The translations under genes were made by a program, and so were the position numbers. From contig URCM01000003.1 of assembly GCA_900546355.1 (NCBI GenBank), forward strand, positions 1 through 64,000: a DNA stretch of 64,000 nt. Direction: 5' to 3'. This stretch comes from an uncultured Bacteroides sp. GTDB taxonomy: Bacteria > Bacteroidota > Bacteroidia > Bacteroidales > Bacteroidaceae. Below, piece by piece: positions 27,445 to 35,670 of this stretch. Every line of letters begins with the position of its first letter. Positions within the stretch are counted from its first letter, which is position 1. The notes below the pieces were generated by a model. That model was not told the DNA's origin and made no database searches. It saw only the letters and a list, made by a program, of their open reading frames with translations.

Positions 27445-27564
27445 AAGTTAAGGAGTTAAGCCGATACTTTTGCTGACATTTACGGCTCTATTGGCTTAAC
27501 TCCTTAACTTCTTAACTCCTTAACTCCTTTAACTTCTTAACTTCTTAACTTCTTAACTTCTTAA
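27445..27564. repeat. 18-bp inverted repeat plus CTTCTTAA-type tandem repeats
   Basis: Perfect arms at 27445-27462 (AAGTTAAGGAGTTAAGCC) and 27493-27510 enclose a 30-base loop. From 27507 to 27564 an octamer of the form CTTCTTAA or CTCCTTAA repeats at least six times, directly before the meaB start at 27576. The tandem octamer is the sort of unit that can change copy number by slippage. Confidence 0.8.
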
Positions 27565-27575
27565 ATAAAAAAACT

Positions 27576-28667
27576 ATGGAACACCCCGAGAACAGCGATG
27601 CTTACAAAGGGTTGACGGTAAACAAAGGTATCGAACAGCCCACTGCGATTAATCCGTATCTGAAAACAAGGAAACGGGTGAAACGCCGCCAGTTTACGGC
27701 GGGCGAGTATGTAGAAGGTATCCTGAAAGGTGACATCACGGTATTGAGCCAGGCGGTTACGTTGATAGAAAGCGTGAAGCACGAACATCAGGCGTTGGCA
27801 CAGGAAGTGGTAGAAAAATGCCTGCCTTTCTCTGGCAATTCGATTCGTGTGGGAATAAGTGGTGTGCCCGGTGCTGGCAAGAGTACTTCGATAGATGTTT
27901 TCGGGTTGCATGTCCTGGAGAAAGGAGGCAAGCTTGCGGTGCTTGCCATCGACCCCAGCAGCGAGCGTTCGAAAGGAAGTATCTTGGGAGACAAGACCCG
28001 TATGGAGAAACTTTCGGTGCATCCCGATTCGTTTATCCGTCCCAGTCCTACGGCTGGTTCCTTGGGAGGTGTGGCACGCAAGACGCGTGAGACCATCATT
28101 CTTTGTGAGGCGGCAGGATTCGATAAGATATTTGTAGAAACCGTCGGGGTAGGGCAGAGCGAAACGGCAGTGCATTCGATGGTGGATTTCTTCTTGCTTA
28201 TCCAGTTGGCGGGTACGGGGGATGAACTGCAAGGCATCAAGCGCGGCATTATGGAGATGGCGGATGCCATTGTCATCAATAAAGCGGATGGAAACAACAT
28301 TGAAAAAGCCAAACTGGCGGCGGCTCATTTTCGCAATGCGCTTCATCTGTTTCCGGCTCCCGAATCGGGCTGGATGCCGAAAGTCTTGACTTATTCCGGA
28401 TTTTATGGCATCGGCATCAAGGAAATATGGGACATGGTTGACGAATATTTCGCTTTCGTAAAAGCAAACGGATATTTTGAACACCGGCGCAACGAGCAGG
28501 CAAAATATTGGATGTATGAAACCATCAACGAACAATTGCGGGATAATTTCTATAACAATCCACAAATCACTCCGATGCTGGCATACGAAGAAGGACAAGT
28601 GCTTTCGGGCAAAACCACTTCTTTCTCTGCCGCCAAGCGTTTGCTCGAAACTTATTTTGGTAAATGA
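27576..28667 (+). CDS. meaB: Methylmalonyl-CoA mutase-associated GTPase MeaB
   Basis: A 363-residue P-loop GTPase of the MeaB/ArgK family that protects and reloads adenosylcobalamin in methylmalonyl-CoA mutase. Motifs are in order: Walker A GVPGAGKST (about residue 93), AIDPSSERSKGSILGDKTRM, VETVGVGQSE, and NKAD. Length is normal for the family. The mutase subunits are not in this window. The 5' flank is the tandem octamer region with no clear Shine-Dalgarno site. Confidence 0.95.
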   Translation: MEHPENSDAYKGLTVNKGIEQPTAINPYLKTRKRVKRRQFTAGEYVEGILKGDITVLSQAVTLIESVKHEHQALAQEVVEKCLPFSGNSIRVGISGVPGAGKSTSIDVFGLHVLEKGGKLAVLAIDPSSERSKGSILGDKTRMEKLSVHPDSFIRPSPTAGSLGGVARKTRETIILCEAAGFDKIFVETVGVGQSETAVHSMVDFFLLIQLAGTGDELQGIKRGIMEMADAIVINKADGNNIEKAKLAAAHFRNALHLFPAPESGWMPKVLTYSGFYGIGIKEIWDMVDEYFAFVKANGYFEHRRNEQAKYWMYETINEQLRDNFYNNPQITPMLAYEEGQVLSGKTTSFSAAKRLLETYFGK

Positions 28668-28696
28668 AGAATGAGTGATATAGCTGCATGGCAGGT

Positions 28697-28800
28697 GCAA
28701 TATAACTGCATCGCCGACACGATTAGTAATCGTTATGCTGTACGATTACTAATCGTCACGCCGTACGATTAGTAATCGTGCCGGTATTGCAGTTATATCG
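28697..28800. repeat. Three palindromes inside an inverted repeat
   Basis: Three 15-bp palindromes, ACGATTAGTAATCGT (28719-28733), ACGATTACTAATCGT (28742-28756) and ACGATTAGTAATCGT (28765-28779), are spaced 23 bp centre to centre. They are enclosed by ATATAACTGCA (28700-28710) and its complement TGCAGTTATAT (28788-28798). The whole block can fold into a cruciform or one long hairpin. It follows meaB and may end its transcript or bind a dimeric protein. Confidence 0.75.
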
Positions 28801-28914
28801 CTAATATGGTCGGATGGGCAAATAGCGGGCAATCATGTATTTTATAGTCAGCTTCTAAGTAAATTCGATACAATAATCTGTAATATTGATAATGGCTATA
28901 TGCGGAAAAGCGTT

Positions 28915-28922
28915 TATTTTTG
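28915..28922 (+). promoter_or_regulatory. Possible -7 box of CMD/cupin gene
   Basis: TATTTTTG matches TAnnTTTG and stands 30 bp before the start codon. No clear TTTG is found 19-21 bp upstream. Confidence 0.35.
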
Positions 28923-28952
28923 GGCAATAGAAACGGATAATACGATGAGCTT

Positions 28953-29792
28953 ATGAAAAAGATCAGATTGAACATCAAGAAAGCTATCCTTTTGGGGATG
29001 CTGGTATCAACTACTAATATTCAAGTTACTATGGCACAAGAAAAAATTACGCAGACTGCAGGCCGCGTGCAGTTGGGAGAGTTCGCTCCCGAATTTGCGA
29101 AAGTCAATGACGACATTCTCTTTGGAGAAGTATGGAACCGTCCGGGATTGAGTCCGCACGACCGGAGCATGATTACAATCGCTACCTTGGTAGGTAAAGG
29201 CATTATAGATTCTTCGCTGACCCATCATTTGCAATTCGCGAAGAGTAACGGGGTGACCCGTACCGAGATTTCAGAATTATTGACTCATGTGGCTTTTTAT
29301 GCCGGATGGCCCAACGCATGGGGAGCTTTCCGTTTGGCAAAGGATGTTTGGGCAGAAGATACGGCTGGCGATAATGGGAAAGCCGCATTCCAGCGGGAAA
29401 TGATTTTCCCGATTGGTGAGCCGAATACGGCATACGCCCAATATTTCATCGGAAACAGTTATCTGGCTCGGGTATCAGCCGAACAAGTCCCGTTCTCTAA
29501 TGTTACTTTCGAGCCTCGTTGCCGGAACAACTGGCATATCCATCATGCAACGAAAGGCGGCGGCCAGATGTTGGTGTGTGTGGCCGGACGTGGCTGGTAT
29601 CAAGAAGAAGGCAAGCCTGCCGTGCAGATACTTCCGGGTGATGTCATCCATATCCCTGCCAACGTGAAACACTGGCATGGAGCGGCTGCTGATAGTTGGT
29701 TTGCCCACCTTGCATTCGAAATACCCGGCGAAAATGCTTCAAACGAATGGCTGGAGCCGGTAACGGATGAAGAATATGATAAGCTGAAATGA
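28953..29792 (+). CDS. Carboxymuconolactone decarboxylase-like/cupin fusion, exported
   Basis: A 279-residue protein with a possible signal peptide (ending TMAQE). Residues about 40-135 form a carboxymuconolactone decarboxylase-like domain (VWNRPGLSPHDRSMITIATL, LLTHVAFYAGWPNAWGAF); the AhpD-type CxxC is missing, so peroxidase activity is unlikely. Residues about 165-260 form a cupin with likely metal ligands in NWHIHHATKGG and VKHWHG. Such fusions are often quinone- or aldehyde-modifying proteins of unknown substrate. A strong terminator follows, so it is probably monocistronic. Confidence 0.85.
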   Translation: MKKIRLNIKKAILLGMLVSTTNIQVTMAQEKITQTAGRVQLGEFAPEFAKVNDDILFGEVWNRPGLSPHDRSMITIATLVGKGIIDSSLTHHLQFAKSNGVTRTEISELLTHVAFYAGWPNAWGAFRLAKDVWAEDTAGDNGKAAFQREMIFPIGEPNTAYAQYFIGNSYLARVSAEQVPFSNVTFEPRCRNNWHIHHATKGGGQMLVCVAGRGWYQEEGKPAVQILPGDVIHIPANVKHWHGAAADSWFAHLAFEIPGENASNEWLEPVTDEEYDKLK

Positions 29793-29863
29793 TGGAAGAA
29801 CGGATGAGGGTGAATAACGTATGCGTCTGAATGCGTTGATTCGCCTGATGACCAATTTCAAAA

Positions 29864-29924
29864 GAGATACGGGACATATATGTCGTTGATATTCAATATA
29901 TATGTTCCGTATCTCTTGTTTTTT
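29864..29924 (+). terminator. Strong intrinsic terminator
   Basis: A 19-bp stem (29864-29882 with 29897-29915, two G-U pairs, 14-base loop) is followed by TTGTTTTTTTG. This is the clearest rho-independent terminator in the window and ends the CMD/cupin transcript. Confidence 0.85.
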
Positions 29925-30036
29925 TGTCTGTATCAGAACTGAAAGGAAAAAATGTGTGACAGGAACCGGTTATAAAAATATTTATGTCTGTTTTAGGGGC
30001 GAAAAAACAGGGCTGTGTAATTATTTTGGCATTTGA

Positions 30037-30069
30037 TTGTGCGTTTTTATTTAAAAATCAATATATTTG
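30037..30069 (+). promoter_or_regulatory. Promoter of Sel1/NTF2/barrel operon
   Basis: TATATTTG at 30062-30069 matches the Bacteroides -7 box; TTGT at 30037-30040 is a one-mismatch -33 box with a 21-bp spacer. It lies just before the first gene of the four-gene operon. Confidence 0.5.
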
Positions 30070-30092
30070 CCAAATAAATAATTATGCTAATT

Positions 30093-32018
30093 ATGAGTGG
30101 TCAGACTATTAAAAGTTGGTTAGTTGGGATTTTGATTGTATGTTTTTGTCACAATATTTGTGCCCAACATGTAACGAAAGAGCAGTTGCTGAAGTTGTTT
30201 TATCAGGCGAATGTGGCTCAGAAAGCTAATGACACAGATAAAGCCATTGACATTTATCTTTCTGTATTGAAACTTTCGCCCGGTTTGCCGGATCCTTATT
30301 TGAAGTTAGGGAAATTATATGCGGCCAAAGCAGATGCCGTTTCGTTAAAAAAGGCTTGCATCTGCTTCTCTAATTACTTAAGATTAAAACCGGAAGCATC
30401 GGATGCTGAAGCTTTGAAATCGGAAATAAGCCGTCTTACCGCTTTGGCGGAAAAGGGGGAAGGGGTTCGTCCTATTGAAATCAAGCAACCCGAACCTGCC
30501 GTGGTGTTGCCTGTAACTTCTGGTGAGATTGCTTCTGTGGCAGTGGAAAAAGTACAGGAAAAAGTAGCGCCTCCTCAAGATACGGTGGTAACGATACCAA
30601 GAGTGATGCCGGTCGAACAAGACATTGTAGCTTCCATCGATTCGAGATTGCTGGGACGTTGGGCTTCGGATGAGTTGAATTTTGATGGCCGGGAGATGTG
30701 GATTTTTGATATTTACGCGGAGGATAATGCCATGTGGATGCAACTGACCGATAGTGCTTATATGAAAAAGAAAGATATCTGGTTGGCTAATGCTTCCGGG
30801 CTTAAAGCGAAAGGTATGCAACGAGGAGACAGCTTGGTGTTCTCTTTCGAGATAGAAGAGAAGAAAGACCTTTTGCCGTCGGAGAAAGAGGACGGAAAAA
30901 CGGATGCCCTGTCTACTATCATAGATGACATCTTGAGTTTTGATTTGGGCAGCCTGATGGGAGGAAATGATAGGAAGCGGAAAGAAGATTCTACGGCACT
31001 GGCAATGGATACGGTTGCCCTGGATTCGGCCGCTTGGGTTGAACCTAAAATCATACATGCTTATGTGTTTACTTTGAAGTTTGACGGCATGAAGCTTGAA
31101 GGAAGAGTGAATACGCGGATGTATGACGCTCATTCAAATGGAGGCTATTTGTCTGATTTGAGCCATACGTGCGAACTCTTTAAGGCACCCGATGATTATC
31201 TCGGCTTTACGTATGTGCAACCTTCTGATGTGGAGTTGTCAAGTATGCCCGAACTTTGCGAAATCTATAACCAAAAAAGACGTGCGTCTGATTCTGATAA
31301 TGTGTCTTCCTTGAATGATTTAGGATGCCTTTCCATGTGGGGAGTAGGTACGCATCGCAATATGAAAATGGCGCTGTCTTATTTTATGGAAGCATCGATG
31401 AAGAACAACCTCTTTGCGACTTTGAATCTGGCTTTGTTGTATCAGGACGGTTATGGAGTAGAAAAGGATTTGAACAAAGCCCGTGATTTGTTTATGCGTG
31501 CCTATGAATCGGGGTATACAGACGCGTTGGTGCTGTGTGGAGATTCGTATTGGGAGTCGGAAGACGGGATGACCCCCGATTACTCGAAGGCGTTGGCATG
31601 TTATCAGAAAGCGATGTTGCGCCGTTGCCCGTATGCGGCTTTCCGTTTGGGATGGTTGTATAATGAAGGCTTAGGCGTGGAGCAGGATACGGTGAAAGCC
31701 TTGAATTATTATAAGCAGGCTGTATCAATGTCTTATCCGGACGCTTTGGCTGATATGGGAAGTTTTTACCGTAAAGGAATACTGGTGGAACGGGATTATA
31801 AGAAAGCGATGGAATATCTGCAAAAGGCTGCGGCCAAAGAAAATGTAAAGGCTATGTATGAGATTTACCAGATGTTTTTGCGCGGTGAAGGTGTCCAGCC
31901 CGATTTTAAATTAGCCAAAGAATGGTTGCGCAGGTCAATGGATGCGGATAATTCAATATTGAAGGGATACTCTTCAATAAAGAAACAGATAAAATCGATT
32001 ATTCACGCTAAAAAATAG
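30093..32018 (+). CDS. Exported TPR/Sel1-repeat protein
   Basis: A 641-residue exported protein (signal ending NICAQH). Residues about 25-110 form TPR-like helices (QKANDTDKAIDIYLSVLKLS), a low-complexity linker follows, then a beta-rich middle domain (about 185-375). The C-terminal 240 residues are Sel1-like repeats, for example LYQDGYGVEKDLNKARDLF, LYNEGLGVEQDTVKALNYY and FLRGEGVQPDFKLAKEWL. Sel1 repeats mediate protein-protein contacts. An in-frame ATG at 30084 is also possible. It is the first gene of a tight operon, with the next gene 5 bp away. Confidence 0.8.
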   Translation: MSGQTIKSWLVGILIVCFCHNICAQHVTKEQLLKLFYQANVAQKANDTDKAIDIYLSVLKLSPGLPDPYLKLGKLYAAKADAVSLKKACICFSNYLRLKPEASDAEALKSEISRLTALAEKGEGVRPIEIKQPEPAVVLPVTSGEIASVAVEKVQEKVAPPQDTVVTIPRVMPVEQDIVASIDSRLLGRWASDELNFDGREMWIFDIYAEDNAMWMQLTDSAYMKKKDIWLANASGLKAKGMQRGDSLVFSFEIEEKKDLLPSEKEDGKTDALSTIIDDILSFDLGSLMGGNDRKRKEDSTALAMDTVALDSAAWVEPKIIHAYVFTLKFDGMKLEGRVNTRMYDAHSNGGYLSDLSHTCELFKAPDDYLGFTYVQPSDVELSSMPELCEIYNQKRRASDSDNVSSLNDLGCLSMWGVGTHRNMKMALSYFMEASMKNNLFATLNLALLYQDGYGVEKDLNKARDLFMRAYESGYTDALVLCGDSYWESEDGMTPDYSKALACYQKAMLRRCPYAAFRLGWLYNEGLGVEQDTVKALNYYKQAVSMSYPDALADMGSFYRKGILVERDYKKAMEYLQKAAAKENVKAMYEIYQMFLRGEGVQPDFKLAKEWLRRSMDADNSILKGYSSIKKQIKSIIHAKK

Positions 32019-32023
32019 AGCTT

Positions 32024-33154
32024 ATGCGGAGGGTTTTAGTGGCTTTCTTTTTATGTTTGGTCTCTGTTGTTTGTGCAAACGCAGGCAATGGAAAGGCTGA
32101 TGTAAGTTTTGCAAGTCGGAAAATAAAGCAATTGGCCTCCTTGTTGCCGATGCGGCAGATTCCGGACCGTGATACGATAATAGCTGTGCCTCAGGTGATT
32201 AAAAACAAATCGTTGGTGTTTCTTTTTAACGACCGGAAAGAAGTGTCCCATATCGGATTGTCTTTGTTTAGTGATGCGACAAAACTTCTTTTGGATAAAA
32301 GTATTTGTAATTTCTTAGAGCGTTGTTTGCTTGAGCTGCTGTTGCAAGAAAGCAACCAGTCGGTACAGCGGAAACTGACGGAATACCATATCGGTTTGTT
32401 TTTGGATGGTAAGGCTTATGGTAAAGGGAATATGATGTCTTTAAGCAATATGCTGGAACTGATGGAAATGCCTGTGAACTTTTCTTTGCGGCATAAGGAT
32501 AAGCAGGCGGAAGCTTATTGGAAGTTCGGACATCACACGCTAAGTATGTCGTTTCCTTTGTATCGGGAACTGATAGACGGGACAGACAAGAAAGAGTCTG
32601 ATGATAATGTCTATCATCAATTGCAGGTAGCGGTTTTTGATACCGCGACGCTGGTTGACAAACCGGTAGATAAGCAGAATTTGCAGCCGATAGAAGGAGG
32701 AAAGGTATGGGTGAATAAGGGAGAAGTGTTTGCGGTTCAGCCTCTGTCTTCCAATCGGTATTATGTGTGGGACGGAAATCAATATGTTCCGCTTTTTCAG
32801 AAGGAATATGTAGAATATTCGGCTAATAATTTGTTTCAGACTTATCTGAACGGAAAAGGGAAATTCCTGTTGATTACCCATCGTAAGTATGGGCAGTTTA
32901 CTCCGGAAATCACCATACCTCTTCTGAATTTTCTAAAATGTTTTGCCGATGATTTTATCACCTATTCTTATACGGGATATAACAGGAAAGGGAATTTAGA
33001 AACCATAGTGGTTTTCAGCCATAAGAAACTGAATTACATTCATTTGTTGAAAGTATCGCTGGACGCGAAGCAATTATTTGCCACGAATCCGGTGTTGAAA
33101 GCTGATTTTTATTCCAATATACCGCAACAATATATTAAAACGTTATTACAATGA
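32024..33154 (+). CDS. Exported protein of unknown function
   Basis: A 376-residue protein with a signal peptide (ending CANAGN). I do not recognise a family. The sequence is a mixed alpha/beta globular domain without obvious catalytic motifs and with no cysteine-pair pattern. Its neighbours on both sides are exported and its stop overlaps the next start (ATGA), so it should act with them in the envelope. No function is proposed. Confidence 0.75.
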   Translation: MRRVLVAFFLCLVSVVCANAGNGKADVSFASRKIKQLASLLPMRQIPDRDTIIAVPQVIKNKSLVFLFNDRKEVSHIGLSLFSDATKLLLDKSICNFLERCLLELLLQESNQSVQRKLTEYHIGLFLDGKAYGKGNMMSLSNMLELMEMPVNFSLRHKDKQAEAYWKFGHHTLSMSFPLYRELIDGTDKKESDDNVYHQLQVAVFDTATLVDKPVDKQNLQPIEGGKVWVNKGEVFAVQPLSSNRYYVWDGNQYVPLFQKEYVEYSANNLFQTYLNGKGKFLLITHRKYGQFTPEITIPLLNFLKCFADDFITYSYTGYNRKGNLETIVVFSHKKLNYIHLLKVSLDAKQLFATNPVLKADFYSNIPQQYIKTLLQ

Positions 33155-34140
33155 AAAAGGTTAAGTTGATTTTATTATTCGTGTTGATACCATTGTTTTC
33201 TTTTGCTCAGTTAGAAGATACGAAGCTTGTTATTACCGATGGTTTGGATAATGCTTCTTTGAAAGCTGTTATGGAGAATAATGTATCTTTGTTTTTGAAG
33301 GCTTGCAATGTAGCTGTGATGGAAGGGGAAAAGCCCGATATTGAAGAAGGATTGACGAAGGACGCCGAGGAGGTGCTGAAAGAAATGTGGAAAATGAGTC
33401 CCATGTCTTGTCCGGTATCTACGGTGGAGGAAGTTTGTTTGCAAACTTCGGAAGGATATCAAGTGAGGAATATTCCAGTGACTATGATGGCGGCTGCCGA
33501 AGGGGAACAAGACCAGGAACTGGTGCTTCATTTTACTTCTTCTGGTTTGATTGATAATATTTCGATAGCCCTTGAAGAACATAGGTATAAAGATATTATT
33601 GCCGAGCATGAATCTGTTGAGGATTTATATCGTCGTCAGGTGATTATAGATTTTGTGGAAAATTACAGAACCGCTTATAACCGGAAGGATTTGTCGTATA
33701 TCGAATCTGTATTCAGTGACAATGCGTTGATTCTTACGGGAAAGGTCATTCGTGAGAAGCCGAAGTCGGATTATGCCATGCGTGCTTTGAGCCGCGAGAA
33801 GATAGTCTATCAAAAACGTACGAAGAAAGAATATATTTCGAATTTGAAAAAAGTTTTCAAATCGAATAAATATATCAATGTGTTGTTTGATGAGGTTGAA
33901 GTCATCCAGCATCCGAAACTGACTGATATTTACGGAGTCACGTTGAAGCAAGAATGGAATTCTGACAGATACCGTGATGTCGGTTTTATTTTTCTGATGA
34001 TAGATTTTCAGGATGAAATGCATCCGTTGATTCAGGTTCGTACATGGCAGCCAGAGAAATTGGATGGAAAAGTGTTGGCTCGTGAGGAAGTGTTCAATCT
34101 GGGAGATTTTGATATAGTTCGCTCTTTAGTAAACGATTAA
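33151..34140 (+). CDS. Exported NTF2-like domain protein
   Basis: A 329-residue exported protein (signal ending LFSFAQ). Residues about 165-320 look like an NTF2/SnoaL-type cone fold: VIIDFVENYRTAYNRKDLSYIESVFSDNALI, then YISNLKKVFK and VTLKQEWNSDRYRDVGFIFL. The N-terminal half (20-160) is unassigned. NTF2-like domains bind small ligands or serve as dimerisation units. Start overlaps the preceding stop by 4 bp. Confidence 0.75.
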   Translation: MKKVKLILLFVLIPLFSFAQLEDTKLVITDGLDNASLKAVMENNVSLFLKACNVAVMEGEKPDIEEGLTKDAEEVLKEMWKMSPMSCPVSTVEEVCLQTSEGYQVRNIPVTMMAAAEGEQDQELVLHFTSSGLIDNISIALEEHRYKDIIAEHESVEDLYRRQVIIDFVENYRTAYNRKDLSYIESVFSDNALILTGKVIREKPKSDYAMRALSREKIVYQKRTKKEYISNLKKVFKSNKYINVLFDEVEVIQHPKLTDIYGVTLKQEWNSDRYRDVGFIFLMIDFQDEMHPLIQVRTWQPEKLDGKVLAREEVFNLGDFDIVRSLVND

Positions 34141-34156
34141 CCAATATGATAAAATT

Positions 34157-35530
34157 ATGAAAAAGAAATTGTTCTTGTTGTTAGGGGGATTAATGTTGAC
34201 CATAGCGTCAGCTTTTGGCCAGCGTAGTTTGGAAGTAAAAGATATCACTACGCCTCGTGATGTGTTTTCGGGGCAGGATACAGAGGCAGGCATTGTGATT
34301 TCTTGTCCTGCTAATATTAAGCTGACTATCGAATCATCGCATGATAAGGTTGTTGATGTATATAATACGGAAGATAAGGGAGAAGAAATTTTTTATTATC
34401 TGCGGTTTGAAACAGGCAAGCGCTATCGTGGGCGTAAGTTGACAATCAGGGCCGATGGATATGCTCCTGTAACGATTATGGCGGAATTGAATCCGAAGGA
34501 ATTAAAACGTTATCAGTTGATAGACCCGGATGTAGAGTTTGTTTATGGGTGTTATTATGAATATCGTAAGCGGGGAACAGAATATTTCCAGCAAGCGATG
34601 TATTCGGAAGCAAGAGAACAATATGCCATTGCCCAGGAATGTTCTGACTGTCCCGAAAATTCAGGGCTGGATGTGTTGATTGCGAATATCGATTCTATTT
34701 CATCTTATAAAAGTAAGGCAGAGTCGGCATTCGAATTGATGGATTACGAATTGGCAAAAGAATATTATGGCAGAGTCCTGGCATTGAATCCTTCTGATGA
34801 AAGTGCATCTTCAAGATTGTTTGATTGTACTCGTAATTATAATATTGATTGCCAGAAGAATTATGATGCGGCAGAGTCCTACCGCTATGAAGGGGAGTAT
34901 GAAAAGGCGATAGCCCTGTATCAGAAAGTGGTCGACGCCAATTGCCAGAATGCGGTTCTTGCAAGTGCGAACTTGAAAGCGTTGCGCAAAGATGTGTATA
35001 GCCGTAAGCAGCGTGCGCGTGCTTGGTTGTACGAATGGAGTAAAAGTGCTCCTGTCGGCATTACTACCGGTACTTATAAAAGCAGGGTAGGCGGTTATTT
35101 CAGTTTGAGCTTTAATCCGGATCTTTTCAAAGCGATGCAGAAATCATATAATGATGTAGAGGAAGCTGAATTTAACGTGTCATTTGGTTGGACGGTTAAT
35201 CCGGTGAAGAAATATCCTGTCTGGATTTTCTTTGGTATAGGTTATACGGGTGTCGGTGAATTTGTGGATAGTGAGGGCAATCGTTATTTCGAGCCGGAAG
35301 AAGGTACAAGTACTGCCACGGATGAAGAATTGCCTGTTTATGATGAAGAAGAGAATAAGCCCGAATTTAAGGTGTACAGTGGAATATCTCCGGAAATAGG
35401 TATTGCCGGTAAGATTTTCAATCGTTTGGTATTGCGTTATACCTTCCAATACCGTTTCGCTGTATCGAAAGAATACGAAGATAAGTTTAGCAGAACCCGC
35501 CACGCTATCGGTATTGGTTTCTGCTATTGA
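34157..35530 (+). CDS. TPR protein with C-terminal outer-membrane barrel-like domain
   Basis: A 457-residue exported protein (signal ending SAFGQ). Residues about 25-110 look beta-rich and PEGA-like (YLRFETGKRYRGRKLTIRADGYAPVTI). Residues about 130-280 hold TPR-like helices with the pattern YYEYRKRGTEYFQQAMYSEA and YRYEGEYEKAIALYQKVVDA. The last 150 residues are amphipathic strands ending RTRHAIGIGFCY, the usual C-terminal signature of a small outer-membrane barrel. It closes the operon and would anchor the other three products at the outer membrane (inference). Confidence 0.75.
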   Translation: MKKKLFLLLGGLMLTIASAFGQRSLEVKDITTPRDVFSGQDTEAGIVISCPANIKLTIESSHDKVVDVYNTEDKGEEIFYYLRFETGKRYRGRKLTIRADGYAPVTIMAELNPKELKRYQLIDPDVEFVYGCYYEYRKRGTEYFQQAMYSEAREQYAIAQECSDCPENSGLDVLIANIDSISSYKSKAESAFELMDYELAKEYYGRVLALNPSDESASSRLFDCTRNYNIDCQKNYDAAESYRYEGEYEKAIALYQKVVDANCQNAVLASANLKALRKDVYSRKQRARAWLYEWSKSAPVGITTGTYKSRVGGYFSLSFNPDLFKAMQKSYNDVEEAEFNVSFGWTVNPVKKYPVWIFFGIGYTGVGEFVDSEGNRYFEPEEGTSTATDEELPVYDEEENKPEFKVYSGISPEIGIAGKIFNRLVLRYTFQYRFAVSKEYEDKFSRTRHAIGIGFCY

Positions 35531-35550
35531 TTCCTATTGAGAGCAAAACA

Positions 35551-35587
35551 AAAAGGGCTGGCTTTATTGGCGAAGTCAGCCCTTTTT
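35551..35587. terminator. Bidirectional terminator
   Basis: Stem AAAAGGGCTG (35551-35560) with CAGCCCTTTT (35577-35586), A-run on the left and T-run on the right. It lies between convergent genes (34157 plus strand, 35671 minus strand) and can serve both. Confidence 0.8.
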
Positions 35588-35670
35588 GCCTGATGGGTGT
35601 CAGTACCAGAATCCTGTCTGCCGGGAGGTAAAAGTGTAGACATTTCGACGGACGGCAAAATATCAAAGAA

